From JAYEIA01 sp964472505 (GTDB lineage Bacteria; Bacteroidota; Bacteroidia; Bacteroidales; JAADGE01), in assembly GCA_964472505.1 (NCBI GenBank), contig CAYYQW010000087.1, positions 1 through 15,380 on the forward strand: DNA of 15,380 nt, read 5' to 3'. Positions 1-6,882 of the stretch are shown here, piece by piece (position 1 is the stretch's first letter; every line of letters begins with the position of its first letter). Made by a program: the position numbers and the translations under genes. The notes under the pieces were generated by a model that was not told the DNA's origin, did no database searches, and worked only from the letters and a program-made list of their open reading frames with translations.

Positions 1-141
1 TGTTGATGCCTGAATAAGCTTGACCGTTGTTAATATTGTGTTACTACATTTTCCGGCCTTAATTTTGAAATCTAATTGTATTTTTGTTTTACAGTATTTT
101 GTTTAATTTGGAATTAGTTCCTTAAAGCGCTGATAATTAGC

Positions 142-194
142 ATTCTATGTAAGTAGAATTCTTTTGTTTCAGACAATATCAGACCTGTGATATT
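142..194. repeat. Two small inverted repeats in the 222-bp left flank
   Basis: ATTCTA-N6-TAGAAT (142-159) and AATATCA-N6-TGATATT (175-194) are perfect inverted repeats with the same 6-nt spacer, their centres 34 bp apart. They lie beyond the terminator of the regulator gene. They could be operators for a gene left of the window or chance AT-rich symmetry. Nothing else is recognised in bases 1-210, and no coding frame stays open there. Confidence 0.3.
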
Positions 195-210
195 TCAGTT
201 AATAATACCG

Positions 211-251
211 AAAAAAGGAAGGCTAACCGGTTTCACTGATTTGGTTAAGCC
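211..251 (-). terminator. Intrinsic terminator of the Crp/Fnr regulator gene, overlapping its 3' end
   Basis: Read leftward, GGCTTAACC (251-243) pairs with GGTTAGCC (228-221) with one bulged base and a 14-nt loop, followed by TTCCTTTTTT (220-211). The stem includes the last codons and the TAG stop (223-225). A stem plus U-tract at a gene end is the standard intrinsic terminator pattern; folding energy was not calculated. Confidence 0.6.
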
Positions 252-927
252 TGTCATAATCCAGAATTTTTACTTTTTTATTATTGATTTTTATTAAATT
301 TTCTTCGGAGAATTTTTTTAATATCCGAATCACTGTTTCTGCTCGCATTCCGGCAAGATCGGCTACTTCTTTACGTGATATGGGAAGACAAAATTCTTTG
401 CTCTTGAAAATTCGGTCTGACAAGCATAAAATAATATCGGCTAAGCGCCCGTAGGATTGTTTATTGAGCAGGCAAAAAAACCGGTTGTAAATTTGTACGC
501 TGTTGGCACTGAGTATATCAATAATGTCTTTGGCAAAACTTGCATTTTGTTTAATGAGTTCTCTGAATGCCGTTACATCAATTTGTCTTATTCTACAGTC
601 TATATAGGCCATGGACGAGTATTGATGCACGTTTTGTTTTTCAGACGATGCTGCCAGGCCGATGAAATTTCCGGGAGGAATAAGCTTTAGAACCAAACTG
701 TCTTTTTTGCTGCTCATAAAAACTTTCGCAAGCCCCTCTTCCATATATAATATATGAGAAACCAAGCCCCCTTGTTTATTTAATAATTCGTTTTTTTGAT
801 AATTGATTATTACCGAATTTTTATCTAAAAAAGCATTTTGCTCGGGTGTGAGTTTTTCAAAACAGCGGCAATCACCTGTTCCTACCGTGCAGCTTGAATA
901 ATTATGGATCTTATTATGTTCTTGCAT
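223..927 (-). CDS. Crp/Fnr-family transcriptional regulator
   Basis: A 234-residue DNA-binding regulator with the family's usual length and layout: a cyclic-nucleotide-binding-type beta-roll (about residues 27-120), a dimerisation helix (about 125-155) and a C-terminal winged helix (about 160-225). The N-terminus has a cysteine cluster, C13, C20 and C22 (C-x6-C-x-C-F), in the place where FNR proteins carry Fe-S ligands, though the spacing is not that of E. coli FNR. The recognition helix (about 195-206, core AETVIR) keeps the Glu and Arg shared by CRP and FNR, has Ala where CRP has its first Arg, and Ile where FNR has Ser. ATG start at 925-927. A TATTTTTG -7-like box (962-955) and an FNR-like box lie just upstream. 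It is divergent from a multihaem cytochrome operon, so oxygen/redox or NO control of that operon plus autoregulation is inferred. Family call is firm; the signal sensed is unknown. Confidence 0.93.
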   Translation of the reverse strand: MQEHNKIHNYSSCTVGTGDCRCFEKLTPEQNAFLDKNSVIINYQKNELLNKQGGLVSHILYMEEGLAKVFMSSKKDSLVLKLIPPGNFIGLAASSEKQNVHQYSSMAYIDCRIRQIDVTAFRELIKQNASFAKDIIDILSANSVQIYNRFFCLLNKQSYGRLADIILCLSDRIFKSKEFCLPISRKEVADLAGMRAETVIRILKKFSEENLIKINNKKVKILDYDRLNQISETG

Positions 928-954
928 TTCAGTACGCTATATATTGTTTAATTA

Positions 955-962
955 CAAAAATA
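955..962 (-). promoter_or_regulatory. Candidate -7 element of the Crp/Fnr regulator gene
   Basis: Leftward TATTTTTG fits the Bacteroidota consensus TAnnTTTG, about 28 nt before the start codon. No TTG -33 element is found 19-21 bp upstream; the FNR-like box falls there instead. TATTTTTG also arises by chance in AT-rich DNA, so this is tentative. Confidence 0.35.
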
Positions 963-971
963 CGAAAAAAA

Positions 972-985
972 TTGATATAGATTAA
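972..985. promoter_or_regulatory. FNR-like operator in the divergent intergenic region
   Basis: TTGAT-ATAG-ATTAA matches the FNR palindrome TTGAT-N4-ATCAA at nine of ten positions. It lies in the 179-bp gap between a Crp/Fnr gene and the cytochrome operon. Its centre (978.5) would be at about -41.5, the class II activator position, if rightward transcription started near 1020, just after the weak -7-like TTTATTTG (1009-1016). For the leftward gene it falls over the -33 region, which would suit autorepression. The match is seen directly; the regulation is inferred. Confidence 0.5.
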
Positions 986-1106
986 CTTTTTCATAAATAT
1001 ACGTCAGCTTTATTTGTAATTAGCCTCACAGCAATTTATAAGGATTGGTTGGGGAAAAATGCCGTAATTTGTGTAGTGTAGAAGAAAAAAACTAAATCTT
1101 TTAATT

Positions 1107-2474
1107 ATGAATATGAAAAAATTCCACTACAATGTATTTGTTATTGCTGTTTTGGCTCTTTTTGCCTTTTCAAGCTGTAATAACAAAGATGATGATGACG
1201 ATCAAGACAATTCTGAAAACGTAGCATCCTGCGAAGGTTGTCACACGAACTATGAACACCTGCAATTGGTTTACTCGCCCGATACAGTAGCCCCGGCAGG
1301 CGGTTGCGGCGGAGAAGCTCCGCACTACGAGCCTTATGACCGTGTGCACATGGGCGGCGACGGCTATGAAGCATTTGTAAACTCCGGACACTATGAGATG
1401 GGCTGCACAGCCTGCCACAATGGTGTGGACGGAACCGATGACAAAGCCGAAGCACACTCCGGCGATTTTGTGGCTCATCCTTCCGATATTGCCAATGAGA
1501 AATGCGGTACCTGTCACTCATCCATTGTTGAGGACTTTGAAACCAGTATTCACAATGGCATGGGACAAATGAGAAAAGTATCCGTGCGCCACGGAGGAAC
1601 AGGTTATGAAGATTTTGCCGACCTACCGGCTCATCAAATTGAAGGCTATAACGCTAATTGCGCCACATGCCATGCCGACTGCGGTACTTGTCACATTGTA
1701 CGGCCTCCTGCAGCAGGCGGCGGATTGGTTGACGGGCACAATTTCGTTAAAACCCCGGATATGTTAACTGTTTGCGTTGGCTGTCACTCTTCTCGCGGCG
1801 GACACGCTTATCTCGGTGTAGCAACCGGAACCAAACCCGATGTTCATCTTTCAAATAATAAATTTACTTGCTTGGATTGCCACAGCGGCGCTGAAATGCA
1901 CGGAAACGGAACCATCGTAGAACAACGATATAACTACAGCGAATTACCTACCTGCGAGGAATGCCACCCGGACGGCAGCAGTGATAATACTTATCACATG
2001 GTGCATTATGATGATTTTAATTGCCAAGTATGCCACTCGCAAGATTATAACAACTGCGGCAGCTGTCATATTCACGGAGAGGGTGCAAGAGTACCTTCAT
2101 ACCAGGATTTTAAAATAGCCGTAAATCCGATTCCCGACATCAAACCCGATTACGATTTTGCTTTGGTGAGACGAACCCTTGCAGCTCCCGACAGTTGGCA
2201 AGAGTATGGCGTAGCAGAATCATCAACCTTTGATGCTTTACCAACCTATAATTATACTACACCGCATAATATTTTGCGTTGGACAAGCCGCACAGAGGTT
2301 GCCGCCGGTAAAAGCTGTTCAGCCAATTGCCACATTCGCAATGAGGGCGGTACACTTATAAACAAAGAGTTTTATTTGTTTATGGAAAATCTTGAAGACT
2401 GGGAAGTTTCTGCTACACAAGCTTATACCGTTGATGATGAATTGCCGGCGGCTTGGTTTGAAGAAAGTAAATAA
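1107..2474 (+). CDS. Surface-type lipoprotein multihaem cytochrome c (10 CxxCH plus one CxxxCH)
   Basis: A 455-residue lipoprotein: signal peptide (residues 1-23) with lipobox FSSC, lipidated Cys24, then NNKDDDDD, which fits the Bacteroidota acidic lipoprotein surface-export signal. CxxCH haem sites start at residues 42, 100, 133, 185, 192, 223, 255, 283, 306 and 317; an eleventh, CSANCH (404-409), has three residues between the cysteines. Spare histidines could act as distal ligands. The last 130 residues hold only the atypical site. It should be exported, matured by the cytochrome c system and anchored in the outer membrane, moving electrons to or from an external or periplasmic partner. 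The two-rhodanese lipoprotein gene follows after 36 bp, so the two are likely one operon. I do not recognise a characterised homologue; substrate unknown. Start at the first ATG; a second ATG two codons on is equally possible. Confidence 0.93.
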   Translation: MNMKKFHYNVFVIAVLALFAFSSCNNKDDDDDQDNSENVASCEGCHTNYEHLQLVYSPDTVAPAGGCGGEAPHYEPYDRVHMGGDGYEAFVNSGHYEMGCTACHNGVDGTDDKAEAHSGDFVAHPSDIANEKCGTCHSSIVEDFETSIHNGMGQMRKVSVRHGGTGYEDFADLPAHQIEGYNANCATCHADCGTCHIVRPPAAGGGLVDGHNFVKTPDMLTVCVGCHSSRGGHAYLGVATGTKPDVHLSNNKFTCLDCHSGAEMHGNGTIVEQRYNYSELPTCEECHPDGSSDNTYHMVHYDDFNCQVCHSQDYNNCGSCHIHGEGARVPSYQDFKIAVNPIPDIKPDYDFALVRRTLAAPDSWQEYGVAESSTFDALPTYNYTTPHNILRWTSRTEVAAGKSCSANCHIRNEGGTLINKEFYLFMENLEDWEVSATQAYTVDDELPAAWFEESK

Positions 2475-2510
2475 TCAATAAATTTTATTAATAATTAAAG
2501 TTACACAACC

Positions 2511-3494
2511 ATGAAAAATTTGAAATTAATTGTACTGAGTTTATTTTTTGCCTCATTATTTTTCGTATCCTGCGAAAAAGATGATGACGACGATGACCTT
2601 ATAGAAGTCAATCCAACGGAAGTATTGGCAAAGTATCTTGACCAACAGAATTTTATTAGTTCTAACGCTCAAAAAATGATTAAGGCATCAGATTTGAATG
2701 CTGAAATACTTGCCGGCAATGATGTTAAAATTATTGATGTTCGCGCAGAAGACGATTATAACAGCGGACACATTGAAGGTGCCGTGCATGTGAATGGCTC
2801 GGATGCTTTATCTTATGTTGAGGAAGCCGGTATTACAAAAGATGATAAAATTGTATTTGTATGCTATACCGGACAGGGCGCAGGCTATTTTTCTTCCTTA
2901 TTTCGTGCTTTAGGTTATGACTCTTATGACCTTAAATGGGGAATGAGTTCGTGGCATACTGATTTTGCCGGCCCGTGGAATGATAATATCCAAAACACTT
3001 ACGCTACACAGCTTGAAACAGATGCATACGATAAAAACGCGGAAGGCGAATTACCGGAAATAACCGTTACTGCTACCGATGGTGCTGAAATATTGTACGA
3101 ACGTGCGCAGGATGTTGTCAAAGGATGGGGAGACACTCAAATATTGGCATCTGAACTGTTTGCAAACATAGATAACTATTACATTGCGAATTACTGGCCT
3201 GATGCCCTTTATAATTTGGGACACATACCCGGTGCTATTCAGTACGCACCTACTGATGCATTCACCTTAGCTGAAGATTTGAAAACTTTACCTACCGATA
3301 AACCCATTGTGGTATATTGCCATACCGGACAAACCAGTGCGCATGTAGCTGCCTATCTCAGGCTTCTCGGATATGAGGCTAAATCATTAATGTTTGGTGT
3401 AAACAGAATGGCTTATGACGATTTTGTTACAAACGAGAGCTTTGTGTCGTGGAAAGCCGAGTATAGTAAGGACTATGACTATGTAACTGAGTAA
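2511..3494 (+). CDS. Surface-type lipoprotein with two rhodanese domains
   Basis: A 327-residue protein: signal peptide with lipobox FVSC, lipidated Cys21, then EKDDDDDD, again an acidic surface-export signal. Rhodanese domain 1 (about residues 55-150) has IIDVR (74-78), GHIEGA (86-91) and the active-site loop CYTGQGA with Cys118. Domain 2 (about 205-315) has GHIPGA (237-242) and CHTGQTS with Cys270. Usual tandem sulfurtransferases keep only the C-terminal cysteine; here both are present. Rhodaneses carry sulfane sulfur as a cysteine persulfide, and selenium or oxyanion chemistry is also possible. As the second gene of the cytochrome operon it probably supplies or accepts sulfur species for the surface cytochrome. 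As I recall, Geobacter ext gene clusters also pair rhodanese-like lipoproteins with multihaem cytochromes, which is an analogy only. Domain call firm, substrate unknown. Confidence 0.92.
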   Translation: MKNLKLIVLSLFFASLFFVSCEKDDDDDDLIEVNPTEVLAKYLDQQNFISSNAQKMIKASDLNAEILAGNDVKIIDVRAEDDYNSGHIEGAVHVNGSDALSYVEEAGITKDDKIVFVCYTGQGAGYFSSLFRALGYDSYDLKWGMSSWHTDFAGPWNDNIQNTYATQLETDAYDKNAEGELPEITVTATDGAEILYERAQDVVKGWGDTQILASELFANIDNYYIANYWPDALYNLGHIPGAIQYAPTDAFTLAEDLKTLPTDKPIVVYCHTGQTSAHVAAYLRLLGYEAKSLMFGVNRMAYDDFVTNESFVSWKAEYSKDYDYVTE

Positions 3495-3515
3495 AACTAT
3501 TTGGTTTCATTATAC

Positions 3516-3547
3516 AAAAAGGCTGTTCGTATGAGCAGCCTTTTTTT
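3516..3547. terminator. Bidirectional intrinsic terminator
   Basis: AAAAAGGCTG (3516-3525) and CAGCCTTTTT (3536-3545) form a perfect 10-bp stem with a 10-nt loop, followed by a T-run to 3547; the left A-run gives a U-tract in the other direction. It lies between the convergent rhodanese (stop 3494) and acetyltransferase (stop 3572) genes and can serve both. Confidence 0.85.
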
Positions 3548-3571
3548 GTCTTTAATGCAGTGAATTTGCAA

Positions 3572-4009
3572 CTACAGGTTTTGAGGCTTACGAACAATCA
3601 TTACATCAAAATCGCCCAGCCGCGAGAAGCCGTGTTTTTGGTATAAGCTAATGGCTTTTGTATTTTCTTGCTTAACCTCAAGTTTTACCTGCATGTTTTT
3701 TTCTTTGATATATCTTGTCGTTTCATTCATCAGTTCATGACTATAACCATTGCCTTGATATTCGGGAAGTATTCCGAAATGATGCAGGTATAAACGGCGG
3801 CTGTCATTTGTTATCCAAGAAGTACCGATTATTTCACCATTCAATAGCATGACAATAAATTTTCCGCCGGCATTTAAGGTTTTTTCTATTTGGGCGTGGT
3901 CATCGCCTCTTTCTTCATCGCCCATTCCGGTGGCTTTCCAAAGGTTCAAAATTTCCGGATAATCGTTTTCTTTATAGTCTCTGAATTTTAACATTTGAGC
4001 AGTTTTCAT
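3572..4009 (-). CDS. GNAT-family N-acetyltransferase
   Basis: About 145 residues, a single GNAT domain. Motif A, with the acetyl-CoA pyrophosphate loop, is visible as GILPEYQGNGYS (residues 79-90), where QGNGYS fits Q/R-x-x-G-x-G/A; the later NTKAISLYQKHGF (116-128) is the typical motif B. It transfers an acetyl group from acetyl-CoA to an amine; the acceptor cannot be told from sequence. The frame runs back to a TTG at 4024, but that overlaps a likely -7 box (4022-4029), so the ATG at 4009 is chosen; the ATG at 3994, which gives a natural GNAT start (MLKFRDYKEND), is a real alternative. It stands alone, between the bidirectional terminator and a leftward-facing terminator. Confidence 0.88.
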   Translation of the reverse strand: MKTAQMLKFRDYKENDYPEILNLWKATGMGDEERGDDHAQIEKTLNAGGKFIVMLLNGEIIGTSWITNDSRRLYLHHFGILPEYQGNGYSHELMNETTRYIKEKNMQVKLEVKQENTKAISLYQKHGFSRLGDFDVMIVRKPQNL

Positions 4010-4021
4010 TGGCTTATGCTG

Positions 4022-4029
4022 CAAAAATA
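4022..4029 (-). promoter_or_regulatory. Candidate -7 element of the acetyltransferase gene
   Basis: Leftward TATTTTTG fits TAnnTTTG, 13-28 bp before the possible ATG starts. No clear -33 element. The leader would be very short, favouring the ATG at 3994 if the box is used. Confidence 0.3.
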
Positions 4030-4052
4030 GAAAAAAACAGCTGAGCAGAATG

Positions 4053-4083
4053 AAAAAAGCTGCCTCAAAAATTTGAGACAGCT
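4053..4083 (-). terminator. Leftward-facing hairpin with U-tract and no gene before it
   Basis: AGCTGCCTCAAA (4058-4069) and TTTGAGACAGCT (4072-4083) form a long stem with one mismatch. That mismatch is a G-U pair only in the leftward RNA, and only the leftward RNA has a following U-run (4058-4053). It is therefore a leftward intrinsic terminator or attenuator, although no leftward gene lies in 4084-4297. It could shield the acetyltransferase promoter or end a small RNA. Confidence 0.55.
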
Positions 4084-4297
4084 GTTAAGGTCAATGGAAT
4101 GAGCTTTTTGTTAATTGTTTATTGAATAGTTGCATCAAAAGCTGCATTTTGAAAAATATTTTGAAGATTTAGTGATGCTTTTTTTACATTTTTTATTTTT
4201 ACAGGGAGAGAAGAATTTCAGTTGAAGAGCTTTTTTAGCTTTACTCTAAATTTATTTTGTAAATGTTTACCTTTGTCAAAAATTTATCGCAAACAAT
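4084..4297. other. Gene-free AT-rich stretch before map, with a small hairpin
   Basis: With the flanking elements this leaves about 290 bp without a coding frame. It holds the inverted repeat TCAAAA-GCTGCA-TTTTGA (4135-4152), a second copy of AAAAGCTGC (4137-4145; the first is at 4055-4063), and two GAGCTTTTT-type runs near 4101 and 4227. Apart from the map -7 box nothing else is recognised. Confidence 0.4.
4268..4275 (+). promoter_or_regulatory. Candidate -7 element of map
   Basis: TACCTTTG is an exact TAnnTTTG and, having two C residues, is less likely to be chance than the AT-only versions. It ends 22 nt before the ATG. No TTG is seen 19-21 bp upstream. Confidence 0.45.
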
Positions 4298-5083
4298 ATG
4301 TTATATTTAAAAACACGTGAAGAAATAGAAGAAATAAGACGAAGCGCCCTTTTGGTTTCGGAAACTTTGGCCAAAGTAGCAGCCCGCTTAGAGCCCGGAG
4401 TAACTACCGGCGAGTTGGATCGCATTGCCGAAGAGTATATTCGAAGTCAGGGCGGAGTTCCTTCATTCAAAGGTTATCAAGGTTTTCCCGCAAGTTTATG
4501 CATTTCGGTAAACGAAGAGGTGGTACACGGCATTCCCGGTAAATATGTTTTGAAAGAAGGCGATGTTCTTTCAATAGATTGCGGTGCTTATCGCAACGGT
4601 TTTCACGGAGATCATGCATACTCATTTCAAGTGGGGGAAGTAGATCCTAAAGTGAAGCAGTTGTTAGAAACAACGGAAGAATCGCTCTATAAAGGAATTG
4701 AGCAGGCCAAGGCCGGAAACCGAATCGGAGATATTGGTTTTGCCGTTCAAAAATATGTGCAACGCCGCGGATATACGGTTGTACGAGAACTTACCGGGCA
4801 CGGTCTGGGACGTGATTTGCACGAAGACCCTTCCGTACCTAATTACGGCAAGCGCGGGCGAGGTGCTAAAATTCAGGAAGGTATGGTATTGGCCATAGAG
4901 CCTATGATTAATCTGGGAAAACGTGCTGTGCGCCAATTGGCCGACGGCTGGACAATTGTTACCGCTGACGGATTGCCGTCAGCCCATTTTGAGCACGATA
5001 TTGCCGTTATAGACGGAAAGCCCGAAATACTTTCTACTTTTGATTATTTGAAAGAAGAACTTGCTAAAAAACGGATGCTATAA
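4298..5083 (+). CDS. map: Methionine aminopeptidase, type I
   Basis: A 261-residue cytosolic metalloenzyme that removes the N-terminal methionine of nascent proteins when the next residue is small. Full length for bacterial type I MetAP. All metal ligands of the pita-bread fold are in place: Asp94 and Asp105 (SIDCGAYRNGFHGDHAYSF), His168 (TGHGLGRDLHEDP), Glu201 (AIEPM) and Glu232 (FEHD); the substrate-binding His78 is in EVVHGIP. The ATG at 4298 gives the normal N-terminus. In many Bacteroidota a map gene sits with secY and the ribosomal genes; this one stands alone with its own -7 box, so it may be a second copy (inference). Its last 20 bp overlap the convergent alanine dehydrogenase gene. 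Confidence 0.96.
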   Translation: MLYLKTREEIEEIRRSALLVSETLAKVAARLEPGVTTGELDRIAEEYIRSQGGVPSFKGYQGFPASLCISVNEEVVHGIPGKYVLKEGDVLSIDCGAYRNGFHGDHAYSFQVGEVDPKVKQLLETTEESLYKGIEQAKAGNRIGDIGFAVQKYVQRRGYTVVRELTGHGLGRDLHEDPSVPNYGKRGRGAKIQEGMVLAIEPMINLGKRAVRQLADGWTIVTADGLPSAHFEHDIAVIDGKPEILSTFDYLKEELAKKRML

Positions 5084-6272
5084 GATTGATATCACTGAAC
5101 GGAAATCCAAATTTTTTGCCGAGAAGCTCATTGGTTAAAATACCGTTGTATATGTATGTCCCGTTTTTTACCGCATTTTCTTTTGTGATAATTGAGCTTG
5201 AGTATTTTACCGTAGCCAGTTCATTTAAAATGGGTGTAAGTGCATTGCTGAATACTTCGGAAGCAGTGTTTGGAACCAGCGAGGCAATGTTTGGAACGCA
5301 ATAGTGAATAACGCCGTGGGTTTTAAATACCGGAGAGCCGGCATCGGTTGGGCGTGAGCTTGCAAAGCATGACACGTTATCGGCATTTAAATCAATAATT
5401 ACCGAATTTTTTTTCATTTTCATAAGCATGTCTTCCGTAACGGCAGATTGTTCTTGCAAGCTGTTTATCGGAGCTGCTCCTATAACTAAATCTGCAGTTT
5501 TCAGATGTTCGGTGAGCAGGCTTTTTTTCATAAAAAAAGTATGTACTTTGTCGGATACTTCATGCCTAAAGCGGTAAAGCCGTTGCATGTCGGAATCGAA
5601 TACTTTTACATTGGCACGCATACCTATTGCAGCACGGGCAGCAGTTGCAGCAGCAGTTCCTGCTCCCAATATGACAACTTCTGCAGCCGGAATTCCGGTA
5701 ATACCGCCTAACAGTATGCCTTTGCCGTTAACGGCCGTACTTAGGTATTTGGAGGCTTCACTTACGGCAAGTATGCCGGAAATTTCGCTTATGGGATGCA
5801 AGAAAGGGGCGTAGTTATTGTCATCAAGTATCAGTTCAAAGCCAATAGCTGTTACGCGTTTGGCCATGAGTTTTTTTATGTCGGAAGCAGTTTGAGATGA
5901 TGCATGCAAAGCCGATAACAGCATTTGCCCTTTGCTTAACCGGTTTATATCATCTTCGCAGAAAGGAGATACCTTGGCAATGATTTCTTGTTTGAAAACT
6001 GTGTTTCGATCTTCGATTATACAACCGGCATGGTTGTATTGTGAGTCCGGCCAAGCGCAACCGTTACCTATACCTTCTTCAATATATATTTTGTGGCCGT
6101 CTTTTGTCAGCTGTTTGGCTGCATCCGGGGTAAGAACGGTGCGCTGCTCGTGCTTTCCGATTTCTTTTGGAATTCCGATATTTAGTTTTCGATGAACAAA
6201 ATCTTCCGGAAGCATTTCTTCCATGGGAAATAAGTTACGACTTTCTGAAAATTTTGGATTGGATTCGGGCAT
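5064..6272 (-). CDS. ald: Alanine dehydrogenase (AlaDH/PNT family)
   Basis: A 402-residue NAD-dependent enzyme converting L-alanine to pyruvate and ammonia, or the reverse. Family marks: substrate-binding Arg in GIPKEIGKHEQRTVLTP (R44), the GHKIYIEEGIGNG segment, catalytic Lys100 (AKVSPF) and His123 (SALHAS), the linker LLGGITGIP followed by the NAD-binding VVILGAGTAAATAA (199-212), an Asp near 298 in the LNAD segment, and HYCVPNIASLVPNTASEVFSNALTPIL near the C-terminus. The Gly pattern GAGTAA is less canonical than GAGTVG. It is longer than the roughly 370-residue Bacillus type because of extra N- and C-terminal sequence, as in other Bacteroidota homologues I recall. ATG at 6272; internal ATGs at residues 17 and 20 are possible. 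The nearby relative PntA is less likely given the catalytic residues. Its 3' end overlaps map. Confidence 0.87.
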   Translation of the reverse strand: MPESNPKFSESRNLFPMEEMLPEDFVHRKLNIGIPKEIGKHEQRTVLTPDAAKQLTKDGHKIYIEEGIGNGCAWPDSQYNHAGCIIEDRNTVFKQEIIAKVSPFCEDDINRLSKGQMLLSALHASSQTASDIKKLMAKRVTAIGFELILDDNNYAPFLHPISEISGILAVSEASKYLSTAVNGKGILLGGITGIPAAEVVILGAGTAAATAARAAIGMRANVKVFDSDMQRLYRFRHEVSDKVHTFFMKKSLLTEHLKTADLVIGAAPINSLQEQSAVTEDMLMKMKKNSVIIDLNADNVSCFASSRPTDAGSPVFKTHGVIHYCVPNIASLVPNTASEVFSNALTPILNELATVKYSSSIITKENAVKNGTYIYNGILTNELLGKKFGFPFSDINLIASVF

Positions 6273-6335
6273 TATTCTCTATATTCCTTTATTTGAAATT
6301 TAACTTACAAATTACGAAAAAATCATATAATATTC

Positions 6336-6360
6336 TCAAAAAATCGCTAAAGATTTTTGA
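6336..6360 (-). terminator. Weak AT-rich hairpin after the small membrane protein gene
   Basis: TCAAAAAATC (6336-6345) and GATTTTTGA (6352-6360) pair with one bulged A around a 6-nt loop, 20 bp past the stop at 6380 in the leftward direction. The stem is AT-rich and the U-tract is poor, so it is a weak terminator candidate. Confidence 0.3.
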
Positions 6361-6379
6361 AAAAATTGATTTAGGGATA

Positions 6380-6829
6380 TCATGAAGAAAACATTTTATC
6401 GGCGGCAAATAATCCCAAAGAGCTCAGCGTAACCAAGGTTGCTGTTCCGAAGTAAAAAGCGGTATATTGATGTTTTCGGGTATCTGAAATTTTTTGTGAA
6501 GTAAAGAAACGGCCGATTTGTGCCAATATAAGTGCAAAAATCATGACAGCGCTGTGTTCAACGGCCCAAAAGCGCGATGTGGCATTTTCCAGAGCAGCGG
6601 TATAGCTTGTGAGTTCTGATGTATGTTCTTTAAGAAAAAAGAATAGGGTGATTCCCTGAAAAAAGCTGATATACAAAAGCAGCAGGAATATAATTTCAAT
6701 CCGTCTGTTGAAACGGGTATAGGGGCGTTTTCTTTGCAATGAAATTAAAGCATTAATACTGAGAAATAAAGCCACAATAACAAAAAGTGAACTAAATGCA
6801 ACGTGAATATGCAAAAAATTTTGATACAT
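6380..6829 (-). CDS. Small four-helix membrane protein, cytochrome-b-like
   Basis: 149 residues with four hydrophobic segments at about 10-30, 45-66, 86-107 and 122-142. Histidines H7 and H9 (FLHIHVAF) and H92 in RFWAVEHSAVMIFALILAQIGR lie at membrane edges, the pattern I recall from a Bacteroidota family of about 150 residues annotated loosely as cytochrome B. Haem binding is therefore plausible but not shown. It follows hemE on the same strand, separated by a terminator, so it is probably transcribed on its own. Position beside haem genes fits a role in haem or respiratory chemistry; the exact function is unknown. ATG at 6829. Confidence 0.75.
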   Translation of the reverse strand: MYQNFLHIHVAFSSLFVIVALFLSINALISLQRKRPYTRFNRRIEIIFLLLLYISFFQGITLFFFLKEHTSELTSYTAALENATSRFWAVEHSAVMIFALILAQIGRFFTSQKISDTRKHQYTAFYFGTATLVTLSSLGLFAADKMFSS

Positions 6830-6882
6830 TGTTATATTGAATTAATCATGCTGCGGCATTTCCGGCTTTCAGAAATTTCCTT

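Noticed and set aside
1141..1521. Long open frames on the strand opposite the cytochrome gene
   Set aside because: They are antisense to clear haem motifs, show no domain and are caused by the codon pattern of the real gene.
1107..2474. Octahaem tetrathionate/nitrite or hydroxylamine-type reductase
   Set aside because: Haem number and spacing do not fit an eight-haem protein and I see no CxxCK catalytic site; a specific enzyme name would be a guess.
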